A DNA stretch of 64,000 nt from Ferrovibrio terrae_A (GCF_943372915.1 NZ_CALSAN010000004.1:144282-208281), one strand, 5' to 3'; shown: positions 54,546-63,656, counted from the stretch's first letter. Numbers and translations are program-made. Notes: a model not told the origin generated them from the sequence alone.

Positions 54546-55673
54546 ATGCAACGACGCAAATTCCTCAAAGGCGCCGCCTTGGCGGGTGCCGGCAGCATCG
54601 GTGTTGCCGCAAGCTTCCCGATGCCCGCGGTGGCGCAGAGCCAGCCGGAAATCCGCTGGCGCATGGCTTCGAGCTTCCCCAAGAGCCTCGATACCATCTA
54701 TGGCGCCGGTGAAGTGGTCGCCAACCGTGTGAATGCGGCCACCGGCGGCAAGTTCCAGATCCGCGTTTTCGCCGGTGGCGAAATCGTCCCCGGTCTGCAG
54801 GTGCTCGATGCCGTCCAGGCCGGTACCGTGGAGTGCGGCCACACGGCGAACTATTACTATGTCGGCAAGGATCCGACCTTCGCCTTCGATACCGCCATCC
54901 CGTTCGGCCTCAACGCCCGCCAGCAGAATGCATGGATGCATCATGGCGGCGGTCGCGCCCTGATGAACGAGTTCTTCAAGGACTATAACTGCCATGCGAT
55001 CCCCGCGGGCAACACCGGCGCGCAGATGGGCGGCTGGTTCCGCAAGGAAATCAAGACCACCGATGACCTGAATGGTCTGAAGTTCCGCATCGGCGGTTTC
55101 GCCGGTCAGGTGCTGACCAAGCTGGGCGTGGTGCCGCAGCAGATTGCTGGTGGCGACATCTACCCGGCCCTGGAAAAGGGCACCATCGACGCGGCCGAAT
55201 GGGTCGGGCCGTATGACGATGAGAAGCTCGGCTTCAACAAGGTCGCCAAGTACTACTACTATCCGGGCTGGTGGGAAGGTGGTCCGCAGCTCTCGGTCAT
55301 GGTGAACATCGAGCAGTGGAACAAGCTGCCGAAGGAATACCAGGCTATTCTCGAAGCGGCCTGCGCCGATGCGAATGTCTGGATGGTGGCGAAGTACGAT
55401 GCCCAGAACCCGGCTGCCCTGCGCAAGCTGATCGCTGGCGGCACGCAGTTGCGTGCCTTCCCGCGCCCGGTGATGGAAGCCTGCTTCAACGCGGCGGTTG
55501 AACTCTATGACGACACCTCGGCGAAAAACCCGAAATTCAAAAAGGTGTTCGACAACTGGGTGAAGTTCCGTGACGAGCAGGTGTCGTGGTTCCGTGTCTC
55601 GGAAAACACCTTCGACAACTTCATGATCGCGGCATCGCAGAAAAAGCGGGCCGCACCGGCGAAAAAAGGCTGA
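54546..55673 (+). CDS. TRAP transporter substrate-binding protein, TakP-like (second of tandem pair)
   Basis: This 375-residue protein closely resembles the preceding one over its whole length, including the twin-arginine signal (RRKFLKGAALAGAGS), the FPKSLDTIYGAGEVVANR region and PGWWEGGPQLSVMV. Differences cluster in places that could set ligand specificity, such as IPFGLNARQQNAWMHHGGG versus the MPFGLNVRQQNSWM of the first. The frame opens 11 codons upstream; ATG at 54546 has AGGGAGA and starts the Tat signal. Another terminator follows. Confidence 0.9.
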   Translation: MQRRKFLKGAALAGAGSIGVAASFPMPAVAQSQPEIRWRMASSFPKSLDTIYGAGEVVANRVNAATGGKFQIRVFAGGEIVPGLQVLDAVQAGTVECGHTANYYYVGKDPTFAFDTAIPFGLNARQQNAWMHHGGGRALMNEFFKDYNCHAIPAGNTGAQMGGWFRKEIKTTDDLNGLKFRIGGFAGQVLTKLGVVPQQIAGGDIYPALEKGTIDAAEWVGPYDDEKLGFNKVAKYYYYPGWWEGGPQLSVMVNIEQWNKLPKEYQAILEAACADANVWMVAKYDAQNPAALRKLIAGGTQLRAFPRPVMEACFNAAVELYDDTSAKNPKFKKVFDNWVKFRDEQVSWFRVSENTFDNFMIAASQKKRAAPAKKG

Positions 55674-55697
55674 TCGCGGTATTCCCGCATCACGGAA

Positions 55698-55728
55698 AAG
55701 GGCCCCGCTTGCGGGGCCCTTCTTTTTT
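55698..55728 (+). terminator. Rho-independent terminator after the second TRAP binding protein
   Basis: A stem (55698-55708 with 55711-55721, inner pair probably open) is followed by CTTTTTT. Confidence 0.9.
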
Positions 55729-55897
55729 GCCCACCGGCATTGGCGGAACATTCCGCTAACCTGGGGAGGTTACCAAGGCTTAAGTCTTGCGCAACTATTT
55801 GTATGCAATATTGCTGGCGCACCTCGGAGTTGTATCGCACTATGCGGGCAGGCAGGCAGTTCCGACGGATGCCAGAAAGGGCCGTCAGTTCAGGGTC

Positions 55898-56326
55898 ATG
55901 TGGTCCAGTGTCGTCAAGCGCGCAGCGAAAAAGCCGTCGGAACCCGACCTGGCTCCGACCCCGCGCGACCGCGAGCGGGTCGACGGCATCATCAACCGCA
56001 TTTCCGAAGAGACCTTGCTGGTCTTCGACCTGCTCAAAGACGGCATGGTCAAAGAGGCATCCTTCAAGACTGTCGAAGAAAGCATCACCCGGCATTGCAT
56101 CCTCTCGACCTTCGAGCAGGTCCGTGTCGATGCGTTTCGCGATGCCGCTGGCCTGGCGCGGCAGCAGTCGCGCAAATTTGCCGAAGCCGCGCTCGAAATG
56201 GCCGAACCCCAACAGCGCCAGTTCGTGCTTTCTGTAGCGCAGGCCTTCGAGCGTTTTGCCAAGCAATTACAAACTATTGAACAGAAAGCCATCGCTGAGC
56301 GTCAGCGCCGCGACAAGCAGGATTAA
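55898..56326 (+). CDS. Unrecognised small helical protein
   Basis: I do not recognise this 142-residue protein. It is mostly helical and charged: a Pro-rich start (KRAAKKPSEPDLAPTPRDRERVDG), then long amphipathic helices (RISEETLLVFDLLKDGMVKEASF, EALEMAEPQQRQFVLSVAQAFERFAKQLQTIEQKA) and a charged end. There is no signal or membrane segment. The frame opens 37 codons upstream with TTG at 55787; ATG at 55898 is preferred. It shares the strand with the next gene 92 bases on. Confidence 0.5.
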   Translation: MWSSVVKRAAKKPSEPDLAPTPRDRERVDGIINRISEETLLVFDLLKDGMVKEASFKTVEESITRHCILSTFEQVRVDAFRDAAGLARQQSRKFAEAALEMAEPQQRQFVLSVAQAFERFAKQLQTIEQKAIAERQRRDKQD

Positions 56327-56374
56327 CGGTGGGGATGCAGCCCTTGAAAATATGTTTCATGGGCGCAAAAATTC

Positions 56375-56380
56375 TATAAA
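56375..56380 (+). promoter_or_regulatory. Possible -10 box before the 398-residue unknown gene
   Basis: TATAAA (56375-56380) lies in an AT-rich stretch. TTGAAA (56344-56349) upstream is 25 bases away, too far for a standard pair, so the -35 is unclear. Confidence 0.3.
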
Positions 56381-56418
56381 TCTAGCCGGCAGACAGGCCG
56401 AATTGGTGGGGACAAGGC

Positions 56419-57615
56419 ATGGTATTCGGGTCGATATTCGGTGCGGGCTCGCGCGCATTTTCATATGAAATCTACGTGCAGGTGGATGGCCGTTGGCGCC
56501 TCGACAAACGTCTTGAAGGCGAAGCCAGCAACACCCAGCATGCCAATGAACAATTGGAAAAGAATGCCATCGCGCAGGCCAACGCCCTGCTGAATATGGG
56601 CGACTTCCAGGCCGTGAAAGTGCTGCGCTCACGCGAGCGTTCGGATGGTTTCGGCACGCAGTCGGAAATCTTCAACAAGGTTGCCACTGCACGGCCCAAG
56701 ACAATGACAACGCGCCCCTTCAAGGGCCCGTATCCGGCGCTGGAAACGATTCATGATTTCAGCCGTCGCCCCTCACTCAAGGGCATCAGCGCCGTCTTCC
56801 GTGAATTCCTCGATAAGCAGAACGCTACGGCAATCGAGTTGCTGCATTCGCCGCAGCATCAGCGCAAGCTGAACGACATGAGCAGCTTCCTGCGCGCCGG
56901 CATCTACGCTCTCGCCGGCGCACAGACCCAGCCCGGATTGCCAGGCCAGGCTGAACGCAGCAAGAAGCTGGAAGCCCTGTTCGACAAGCTGATTGCGCAC
57001 ACGCGCAACCTGCTGGCCGAGAAAAACCTGCCTGCCTTCGAAGGCAACGATTTCGCCCGCCTGTATGAGCGGCTGGCGAATAAATATCAGGGCGACGACC
57101 TGCGCTTCCTGTTTTTCTTCCAGACGTCAAAGGTCACGCAGTCGCTGTCCAGCTATGCCGGGCGCCTGGATATTGCGCTGACCGACATGATCGACCGGCC
57201 AATGAATGGCACCAGCGAACTGCTGGATGAAATCTCGGCCGCCTGCCTTGATTCAACCACGCTGATCCAGGACATCCTCGGTTCGCGCGCCAGCCTGTCC
57301 GATGCTCTCATCGCCTTGGCCGATCTGTCCGCCGGCAAACTGGAAATGCCGGCAAAGCCCGACCCGATCCTTGAGAAGCTCAATCGTATGCTTGGCGAAA
57401 ATCGCCTGCCCTACTGCGCTGAAACGCTGTGGGAGCGCATCCTGTCCAATCTCAATTCCAAGGCTCTCCTCAGCAAGAGCGAGCCGAAGAAAGAATGGCA
57501 GATGACGCGAAGCCTGAGCCACAAGCTCTCTTCGGTGGCACCGGAATCCTACAAAGAAGCCATCGACCATGCGGGCCGCATGCGCATGGAGCGCGTGCGC
57601 AACATGGAAGGCTAG
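56419..57615 (+). CDS. Unrecognised 398-residue protein
   Basis: I do not recognise this protein. Residues 12-75 look like a small alpha/beta domain (FSYEIYVQVDGRWRLDKRL, then AVKVLRSRER). Residues 90-390 are mostly helical, with the segments FREFLDKQNATAIELLHSP, LRAGIYALAGAQTQPGLPGQ, and ALFDKLIAHTRNLLAEKN, then DLRFLFFFQTSKVTQSL and LDIALTDMIDRPMNGTSELLDEI. There are no signal peptide, clear membrane helices or catalytic motifs. It shares its strand with the 142-residue gene and converges on the pentapeptide gene, with nine bases between stops. Confidence 0.6.
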   Translation: MVFGSIFGAGSRAFSYEIYVQVDGRWRLDKRLEGEASNTQHANEQLEKNAIAQANALLNMGDFQAVKVLRSRERSDGFGTQSEIFNKVATARPKTMTTRPFKGPYPALETIHDFSRRPSLKGISAVFREFLDKQNATAIELLHSPQHQRKLNDMSSFLRAGIYALAGAQTQPGLPGQAERSKKLEALFDKLIAHTRNLLAEKNLPAFEGNDFARLYERLANKYQGDDLRFLFFFQTSKVTQSLSSYAGRLDIALTDMIDRPMNGTSELLDEISAACLDSTTLIQDILGSRASLSDALIALADLSAGKLEMPAKPDPILEKLNRMLGENRLPYCAETLWERILSNLNSKALLSKSEPKKEWQMTRSLSHKLSSVAPESYKEAIDHAGRMRMERVRNMEG

Positions 57616-57624
57616 AGCGAAGCC

Positions 57625-58890
57625 TTAATCCTGCGGCGGCAGCTGGGCACCGGTTAAGTCGGCACCATTCAGGTCGGTGTTGACCATCTTGGCATCGGTC
57701 AGGTTGGCATTGACCAGTCGTGCCCGATTCAGCTTGGCATCGATCAGGTTCGCCCCTTTAAGCAACGCATCGGAAAAATCGGCATCCGAGGCATCTGCAG
57801 CCGCGAGGCTGGCCGACCAATAACGGCCAATCGGCTTGCCGTCAGGCCCGCGCAGCGGCACCTGCCCCAGCTGGGCGCGCTGCAGGATTGCCTTCTGCAG
57901 GATGGCACGAGCGAGATTCACGCCATTGGCCAAGGCACCAATCATGTTGGCGCCGGTCAGATCGGCTTCTGACAGATCGGTCATCACCAATGTGGTGTTC
58001 TGCAGCTTGGCGCCGGCCAGCTTGGCACCTTTCAGGTTGGCGCCGCTGAGATCTTTGTTCGACAGGTCGATACGTTCCATGTTCAGACCGGCCAGATCGG
58101 CACGCGTACCTTCGCGGCCATCGGTCTTGATCCACTTCTCGTGCTCCTGAAGGATGCCGGCAACGGTATCGCCAAAGCTCGAGACATCGACGAAAAGCTC
58201 GGCGCCAGTGAAATTCGCCGAGTCCATATCGACATCTTCCAGGATTGCCCCCTTCAGGTCGGCACCCTGGAAATCGGCACCGTCGATCAGCGCCAGAGAC
58301 ATATCGACGCCGCGCAGGCAGGCGCCCTTGAAATCGGCGCCGGCCAGATTGGCCTTACGCAGCGATACCTTGGTCAGGTTGGCGCGCGACAGGTTGGCCC
58401 CGGCCAGGTTAACGCCGTTCATGTTCGAACCGGTCAGGTTCGAGCCACGCAGATTGGCTTCCGCCAGGTCGGCACCGCCGGTATTGGCCTTGGGTTTCTT
58501 GCCCTGGGAATCAGGCCCGCCGAAACCGACCCCGTTATCGGAGGCCTGCATCAGGGCACCGCCCCGGAAATCGACCCCCATCAGGCGGGCGCCAGCCAGG
58601 GTCGCCCCACGCATCGAGGCACCCCGCAGGTCGGCCTTGGTCAGGTCGGCCTTGGAAAGGTCGGCCCGTTCCAGATTGGCAGCAAAAAGGTCGGCTTCCG
58701 AAAGATTGGTCTCGACCAGCACGGCGCGCGACATATTAGCGCCGGACATCTTGGCGGCGCGCAGGTCGGCGCCGCTGAAATCATACCCCTGCAGATCGGC
58801 AAGCGAGAGATTGAGGCGGGCACCACGGGGACGCTTCATCAGCCACTCACGGTGGCGAGCCAGCATCCGTTCAACTTCCATGGGGTTCAT
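57625..58890 (-). CDS. Pentapeptide-repeat protein with duplicated module
   Basis: The 421-residue protein is almost entirely A(D/N)LXX repeats, forming a right-handed beta-helix. There are two modules, each opening with an L-x-x-H-x-x-W helix: LARHREW at residues 10-16 and LQEHEKW at 247-253. The repeats break at about 112-138 (Gly/Lys linker), 232-265 and 345-370. Beta-helices of this kind can mimic DNA and bind gyrase, but most members have no known role. A 107-residue coiled-coil gene lies upstream on the same strand, 39 bases away. Confidence 0.9.
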   Translation of the reverse strand: MNPMEVERMLARHREWLMKRPRGARLNLSLADLQGYDFSGADLRAAKMSGANMSRAVLVETNLSEADLFAANLERADLSKADLTKADLRGASMRGATLAGARLMGVDFRGGALMQASDNGVGFGGPDSQGKKPKANTGGADLAEANLRGSNLTGSNMNGVNLAGANLSRANLTKVSLRKANLAGADFKGACLRGVDMSLALIDGADFQGADLKGAILEDVDMDSANFTGAELFVDVSSFGDTVAGILQEHEKWIKTDGREGTRADLAGLNMERIDLSNKDLSGANLKGAKLAGAKLQNTTLVMTDLSEADLTGANMIGALANGVNLARAILQKAILQRAQLGQVPLRGPDGKPIGRYWSASLAAADASDADFSDALLKGANLIDAKLNRARLVNANLTDAKMVNTDLNGADLTGAQLPPQD

Positions 58891-58929
58891 ACTGCCCCTC
58901 TGCCCCCTGTTTTCATCACTTTGAGCAGC

Positions 58930-59253
58930 CTATTTCTTCGGCCGCATGAAATCTTCAACGATTTTAATGTTTTTATCCAGTTCCGCAATCTTTCCGGTCA
59001 GTTCTGCAATTTTTCCCCGCAGGCTCTGAATCCCCCCTGCAGCCCCCTGCGCGGCCTCTTTGGCATTCCGCAGGTCGGTTTGCAGCTGCTGCGACGGCCC
59101 CTTGGCGTTGCGCAACTTCGCCTGGATATCGAGGATCTGCTTGTCGAGTTCCGGCCGCTTCTTGGCCAGACTGGCCATATCGGCCTCCAGCTTGGCCTTA
59201 TCCTCCTGATGCTTGCGGATTTGCTCCCGCATCTGAGTAATCGCGTCGCTCAC
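58930..59253 (-). CDS. Small coiled-coil protein upstream of the pentapeptide gene
   Basis: This 107-residue protein is nearly all heptad-like helix: MREQIRKHQEDKAKLEADMASLAKK and LDKQILDIQAKLRNAK, then SLRGKIAELTGKIAELDKNIKIVEDFM. No signal or catalytic motif is present. A GTG at 59253 with a strong GGGGAG ribosome site is the probable start; the open frame extends to 59298 without such a site. It is probably co-expressed with the pentapeptide protein. Function is unknown. Confidence 0.65.
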   Translation of the reverse strand: MSDAITQMREQIRKHQEDKAKLEADMASLAKKRPELDKQILDIQAKLRNAKGPSQQLQTDLRNAKEAAQGAAGGIQSLRGKIAELTGKIAELDKNIKIVEDFMRPKK

Positions 59254-59400
59254 CCTACTCTCCCCACTGGTTCGGCTACCGCCCGGCTCCCCGGACAAGT
59301 GGCGCAGCCTTCATAGACTGAGGCTTATGTCGCGCCAAGCTGTCCGAAAGGCGTACCCGCAGGTACCGTAACCCACCCCAGATCCAGGGCGGGCACCGAT

Positions 59401-60156
59401 TCAACCACGGCCAACGAAGGGCATTTTGGTCGCCATTACTGTCATGAACAGCACATTGGCATCCAGCGGCAGGCTGGCCATGTGCACCACGGCATTGGCC
59501 ACATGCTCGACATCCATGCGCGGCTCCACCCGTGTCGACCCGTCGGGCTGCAGCACGCCATTCTTCATCCGTTCGGTCATGTCGGTGGCAGCGTTGCCTA
59601 TATCAATCTGGCCAACGGCAATATCATAGGCACGGCCATCCAGCGAGCTGGCCTTGGTCAGGCCGCTGATCGCATGCTTGGTCGAGGTGTAGGGCGCAGA
59701 GAACGGTCGCGGCGCATAGGCCGAGATCGAACCATTGTTGATGATGCGCCCGCCACGCGGCGTCTGGTCCTTCATGATGCGGAAGGCTTCCTGGGTGCAG
59801 AGGAACGGACCGGTCAGATTGACATCGACCACAGCCTTCCACTGCTCATACGACAGATCCTCCAGCGGCATGGCCGGCGTGCCCATGCCGGCATTATTAA
59901 ACAGCACATCGAGGCGGCCGAAGGCCTGCTTGGTTTTCGCAAACAGCGCCTTCACCTGCGCATGGTCACCCACATCGGTCGCCACAGCCACGGCGCGCAC
60001 GCCATGCTTCTCGGCGTCACGGGCGGTGGCCTCCAAAGCCTCCAGTCGGCGACCAGCCAAAACCACATTGTACCCGGCACGGGCCAGTGCCACGGCCGAA
60101 GCCTTGCCGATACCCGTGCCTGCGCCAGTAATCAGGGCGACTTTGCTGCTGCTCAT
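59401..60156 (-). CDS. Short-chain dehydrogenase/reductase
   Basis: This 251-residue SDR has the NAD(P) motif TGAGTGIGKASAVAL (about residues 11-25), NNAGMGTPAMPL, the catalytic Ser in NNGSISAYAPRPF and the YTSTKHA motif. It belongs to the classical family; the substrate is unknown. GGAGGAAA precedes the ATG. Family members like this act on alcohols, ketones or sugars and cannot be told apart by sequence alone. Confidence 0.9.
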   Translation of the reverse strand: MSSSKVALITGAGTGIGKASAVALARAGYNVVLAGRRLEALEATARDAEKHGVRAVAVATDVGDHAQVKALFAKTKQAFGRLDVLFNNAGMGTPAMPLEDLSYEQWKAVVDVNLTGPFLCTQEAFRIMKDQTPRGGRIINNGSISAYAPRPFSAPYTSTKHAISGLTKASSLDGRAYDIAVGQIDIGNAATDMTERMKNGVLQPDGSTRVEPRMDVEHVANAVVHMASLPLDANVLFMTVMATKMPFVGRG

Positions 60157-60253
60157 GACTGAATTTCCTCCGGCTTTTCAAAACACTAAATAATGCTGAT
60201 AGGATGATAAATTGCTAGCCTCGCAAGCCTGTCCGATCAAATCTTGGTCGGTT

Positions 60254-61579
60254 TCAGCGGAAGCCATAGAGCCCGCGAGCGGCGTATAGGTCATAGACTG
60301 CCCGGCCATAGGCGGGATCTACGCCGAGCTTAACAAAAGCCGTTTCAGACCGTTCCCCGGCCTGAAGCGTGTCAGCGGCAACCTGAATTTCATGACCCAA
60401 ATTCAGATAAACCCTAGCCATGCCCGCCTGTTCAACCATCAGCAAAGCAGCCACAGCCAAGACTGCGACGCGCAAAGAGGGGCGGCCCAGCCATTGCAGG
60501 ACAAGCGGTTGGTGCATCGCGGTTAGGATGATGCCGGCATGGACCAGCGCGCTCCAGAGGGCGTACCGGCCCACCGCGCCCATATGTTCACTCAGCTCTG
60601 GACGCCCGATGGCGGCCAACAGGATCGAGCCAAGCCCAAACAGCATCAGGGCAGCAGCCAGAGCATCGACAGGTGAAAACTGGGATCGCAAAACCACCGC
60701 AAGACAAAACAATGCCACCAGGATCACGATCAATCCAACAATCTGCCCCTCCACACCGACCTTCAGAACCCAGGGCGCGCCAAAGGCGTTGAGCAGTGCT
60801 TGCAGCAGCTGGCCCGCATCAAGTGATATCTGTGGCGAACCAGGCACTATTTCCGGCAAATACAAAGCCGCTGCAATTGCTGCCCCTAGCATGAAGGGAG
60901 TGACGGCAAACATCGAACGACTGCGCAGGACCGCAACTCCTGCTGCGATCAACAATGCCAGCGCTCCATTCAGGAGACACAGGCTGCTGCTTAGCGCAGC
61001 CATTGCCGCCAGCCATGCCGCAGGCTGCAATGGCCGTGCAGGCTCCACTCTGGCTGCAAGCGCAAATGCAGATACGGCAAAGATGGCCGTCATCGGGTAA
61101 TTGAAGCCGTTATTGAGAATGATGCTTTCCAGCAGGAAGGCGCGAAACAGTGCAATCGCAAGCAATGCACAGCCCAGCGGTAGCCAGGGAGATTTCGGCA
61201 AACTCCTGATCATCTGCAGTGCTGCGATCAGAAAAACACCAATCCAGGCGATCAAGCCCAGAGCAGAAAATATCTGTACATGCCCGCCGGTGACCGCAAG
61301 GTCAGCGACCAACAACAGCCGTGGCAGAATGATTTGGTGCTGGTTATGAAGCTGCAAAAGCCAGGACCATGACAATCCGTCAGCAACATAACCATGCGTG
61401 ATGTTGAGAGTATCGAAAACCGGCACAGGCGCAGCGGCCAACACAGCCAACGTGGAAAAACTGACGAACTGTAAGCCAGCGACAACAAGAAGAATGCGAT
61501 GACTAAGGGGCAAGACCGTGAGTACCTGCAATAAAGAACCTTGCATGACCAAGGCCGATTGAACACTGCTCTGCCGCAT
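60254..61579 (-). CDS. Polytopic membrane protein of unknown function
   Basis: This 441-residue protein has about ten to twelve hydrophobic segments. An early extracytoplasmic loop reads DGLSWSWLLQLHNQHQIILPRLLLVADLAVTGGHV, with several His and Asn, and a final soluble region carries KLGVDPAYGRAVYDLYAARGLYGFR. The layout recalls GT-C type glycosyltransferases or related membrane enzymes, but the early loop lacks a clear DD or DE catalytic motif, so the assignment is open. Composition is slightly lower in GC than its neighbours. A 12-bp hairpin lies just upstream of its start. Confidence 0.55.
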   Translation of the reverse strand: MRQSSVQSALVMQGSLLQVLTVLPLSHRILLVVAGLQFVSFSTLAVLAAAPVPVFDTLNITHGYVADGLSWSWLLQLHNQHQIILPRLLLVADLAVTGGHVQIFSALGLIAWIGVFLIAALQMIRSLPKSPWLPLGCALLAIALFRAFLLESIILNNGFNYPMTAIFAVSAFALAARVEPARPLQPAAWLAAMAALSSSLCLLNGALALLIAAGVAVLRSRSMFAVTPFMLGAAIAAALYLPEIVPGSPQISLDAGQLLQALLNAFGAPWVLKVGVEGQIVGLIVILVALFCLAVVLRSQFSPVDALAAALMLFGLGSILLAAIGRPELSEHMGAVGRYALWSALVHAGIILTAMHQPLVLQWLGRPSLRVAVLAVAALLMVEQAGMARVYLNLGHEIQVAADTLQAGERSETAFVKLGVDPAYGRAVYDLYAARGLYGFR

Positions 61580-61602
61580 GAAGCTTGCGCCTTCATTCGG
61601 TC

Positions 61603-61631
61603 GACAGGATGGCTATTACAGCCATCCTGTC
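61603..61631. repeat. Perfect 12-bp inverted repeat between the dctM gene and the membrane protein
   Basis: GACAGGATGGCT (61603-61614) pairs with AGCCATCCTGTC (61620-61631) around ATTAC. It lies 24 bases upstream of the membrane protein start and 115 bases after the dctM stop, on the minus strand for both. No T run follows, so it may be an operator or attenuator as well as a terminator. Confidence 0.65.
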
Positions 61632-61745
61632 AAAGCCGGTCTACGGGTTTTTGGTATTTACGACATTATTGGTGCCTGCACGGGCCAGTCGACCATGCAT
61701 CAACAGAACAATGCATAAACAGTGATCAGGCTCAGTCTTGTCGTC

Positions 61746-63020
61746 TCAACGGTACCAAAGCGTCGGCAGATAGAGCGTCAGGGTCGGGATCGCCGAGATC
61801 AGTACCAGTACCGCAAGCAGCGGCACCAGGAACGGCAACACCGCCATCACGGTCCGGTCAAACGACATCTTGGCGACCCGTGACAGCACGAACAGCACCA
61901 TGCCCACCGGAGGTGTCAGTAATCCGATCATCAGATTGAGCACCATGATGACACCGAACTGGACAGGATCGATACCCACCTTGGTGATAGCCGGCATCAA
62001 CACCGGCACCAGGATCGAGATCGCCGCGATCGTTTCCATGAAGCAGCCGATCACCAGCAAGATCACATTGATGATCAGCAGCAGCAGCAGCGGATCGGTG
62101 GTGATCGCCAGCAGGGCCTCGGAAACGGTTTCGGTGACCTTGGTGGTCGTCAACACCCAGCCGAACAGGGAAGCCGCCCCGACGATGATCAGCACGCTGG
62201 CCGTGGTTTCGATCGTCTCCAGCGAAATCCGGTAGAACTGCCTCCAGCTCAGCGTCTTATACAGCAGCAGCCCCAGAAACAGGGCCCAGGCGCAGGCCGC
62301 AATCGCGGCCTCCGTGGGGGTGAAAACGCCGGCCGACATGCCGCCGATGATAATGGCGGGTGTCAGCAGAGCGGGAATGGCACGCAGGAACGTGCGGCCC
62401 AGAACACCCCAGCGGAAGACCTGGTCACGGCCGATGCCGTTGCGGTGTGCATACCAGGTGACATAGGCCATCATGGCCGCGGCCATCAGCAGGCCAGGAA
62501 TGAAGCCTGCCGCAAACAGCTGGCCGATCGACACATTGGCCATGACGCCGAAAATCACCATCGGCAGCGACGGCGGAATGATCGGGCCGATCGTCGAAGA
62601 TGCCGCCGTGATGCCCACGGCGAATTCATCATCGTAGCCGTGATCGCGCATCGCCTTGATCTCGATCGTGCCGAGCCCCCCGGCATCGGCGACCGCCGTG
62701 CCTGACATGCCTGCGAAAATGACTGAGCCAACAACATTCACATGGCCAAGGCCACCGCGCAGCCAGCCAACACCGGCGGTGGCGAAATCATAGATTCGGT
62801 TGGTGATTCCAGCTGTATTCATCAGATTGCCGGCCAGAATAAAGAATGGCACTGCGATCAGCGGGAAGGAATCAACCCCGCCGGCCATACGATGCAAGGT
62901 GACGAAATCCGGCATCGTCGAGAAGAAATGCGTATAAGTCAGCGATGCGCCACCCAACGCGATGAAAATCGGCACGCCGACAAGAAGCAGCAAAAAGAAG
63001 ACACCAAAAAGGGCAGTCAT
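61746..63020 (-). CDS. dctM: TRAP transporter large permease DctM
   Basis: DctM (424 residues, about 12 membrane segments) is the main sodium-coupled channel of a TRAP importer. It starts LFGVFFLLLLVGVPIFIALGG; IAVPFFILAGNLMNTAGITNRIYDF and the FAGMSGTAVADAGGLGTIEIKAM block are clear family signatures, and later GCFMETIAAISILVPVLMPAITKVGIDPVQFG. It follows dctQ by 13 bases, in the order dctP-dctQ-dctM on the minus strand. Confidence 0.94.
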   Translation of the reverse strand: MTALFGVFFLLLLVGVPIFIALGGASLTYTHFFSTMPDFVTLHRMAGGVDSFPLIAVPFFILAGNLMNTAGITNRIYDFATAGVGWLRGGLGHVNVVGSVIFAGMSGTAVADAGGLGTIEIKAMRDHGYDDEFAVGITAASSTIGPIIPPSLPMVIFGVMANVSIGQLFAAGFIPGLLMAAAMMAYVTWYAHRNGIGRDQVFRWGVLGRTFLRAIPALLTPAIIIGGMSAGVFTPTEAAIAACAWALFLGLLLYKTLSWRQFYRISLETIETTASVLIIVGAASLFGWVLTTTKVTETVSEALLAITTDPLLLLLIINVILLVIGCFMETIAAISILVPVLMPAITKVGIDPVQFGVIMVLNLMIGLLTPPVGMVLFVLSRVAKMSFDRTVMAVLPFLVPLLAVLVLISAIPTLTLYLPTLWYR

Positions 63021-63033
63021 ACTGCGAGGCCTT

Positions 63034-63594
63034 TCAATCGATGATCAGGTCAACTTTATTGGGATCGGGCTGCCAACGCCGGCGCGCATTCGCCAGCAGC
63101 ACACCCAGACTGCGGTACAACATGAGGAAGCAGCCACAGGCGACCCCCGCATAGACGACGCTCATGGGCACATCGACCACCATCATTGTCTGAATCTGCA
63201 TTCGCTCGGTGATCTGCACGGCAAACCAGCAGAGCAACGCGACAAATCCAACCGTGATGATATCGATGACAAAACGCAGTACCCTGACCGGTCCTGCTGG
63301 CAGGAAGTGCAGCAGCACCTCGACACCGATATGCGTACCCCGGCGCACGGCAATGGCGCCGCCGACAAAGGTGACCCAGATCAGCAGATAGCGGGCAATC
63401 TCCTCGGTCCATGCCATCGAATCATTCAGCACGTAACGCGTGAAAAACTGCAGGAACACCACCCCGGACAACGCCCAGAAAATGATGAAGGCGATGACGT
63501 CCTCGATATAAGGCTTGATCACGTAGTCCGGGTCTTCGGCGGCAATCAATGGCGCGCCATCATCGGGCTGTTTCAAATGGTCTGATTGTGTCAC
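63034..63594 (-). CDS. dctQ: TRAP transporter small permease DctQ
   Basis: DctQ (186 residues) has four membrane segments, with the typical FIIFWALSGVVFLQFFTRYVLNDSMAWTEEIARYLLIWVTFVGGAIAVRRGTHIGVEVL. The frame can start at TTG 63600, but that codon abuts the AGGAG ribosome site; the GTG at 63594 has correct spacing and is preferred. It sits between the binding protein and DctM. Confidence 0.92.
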   Translation of the reverse strand: MTQSDHLKQPDDGAPLIAAEDPDYVIKPYIEDVIAFIIFWALSGVVFLQFFTRYVLNDSMAWTEEIARYLLIWVTFVGGAIAVRRGTHIGVEVLLHFLPAGPVRVLRFVIDIITVGFVALLCWFAVQITERMQIQTMMVVDVPMSVVYAGVACGCFLMLYRSLGVLLANARRRWQPDPNKVDLIID

Positions 63595-63656
63595 GGGCAA
63601 CTCCTGTTACGGCATGGTTTGGCAGGCGCGACCCGAAGTCGCGCCTGCCATCCCGT

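Noticed and set aside
53231..55673. Complete TRAP transporter operon at the tandem binding proteins
   Set aside because: No dctQ or dctM gene is present within 4 kb on either side; the dctQM at 61.7-63.6 kb has its own dctP.
54525..55751. Open frame of 408 codons on - opposite the second TRAP binding protein
   Set aside because: The plus-strand gene has a Tat signal, ribosome site and terminator; the opposite frame lacks all of these.
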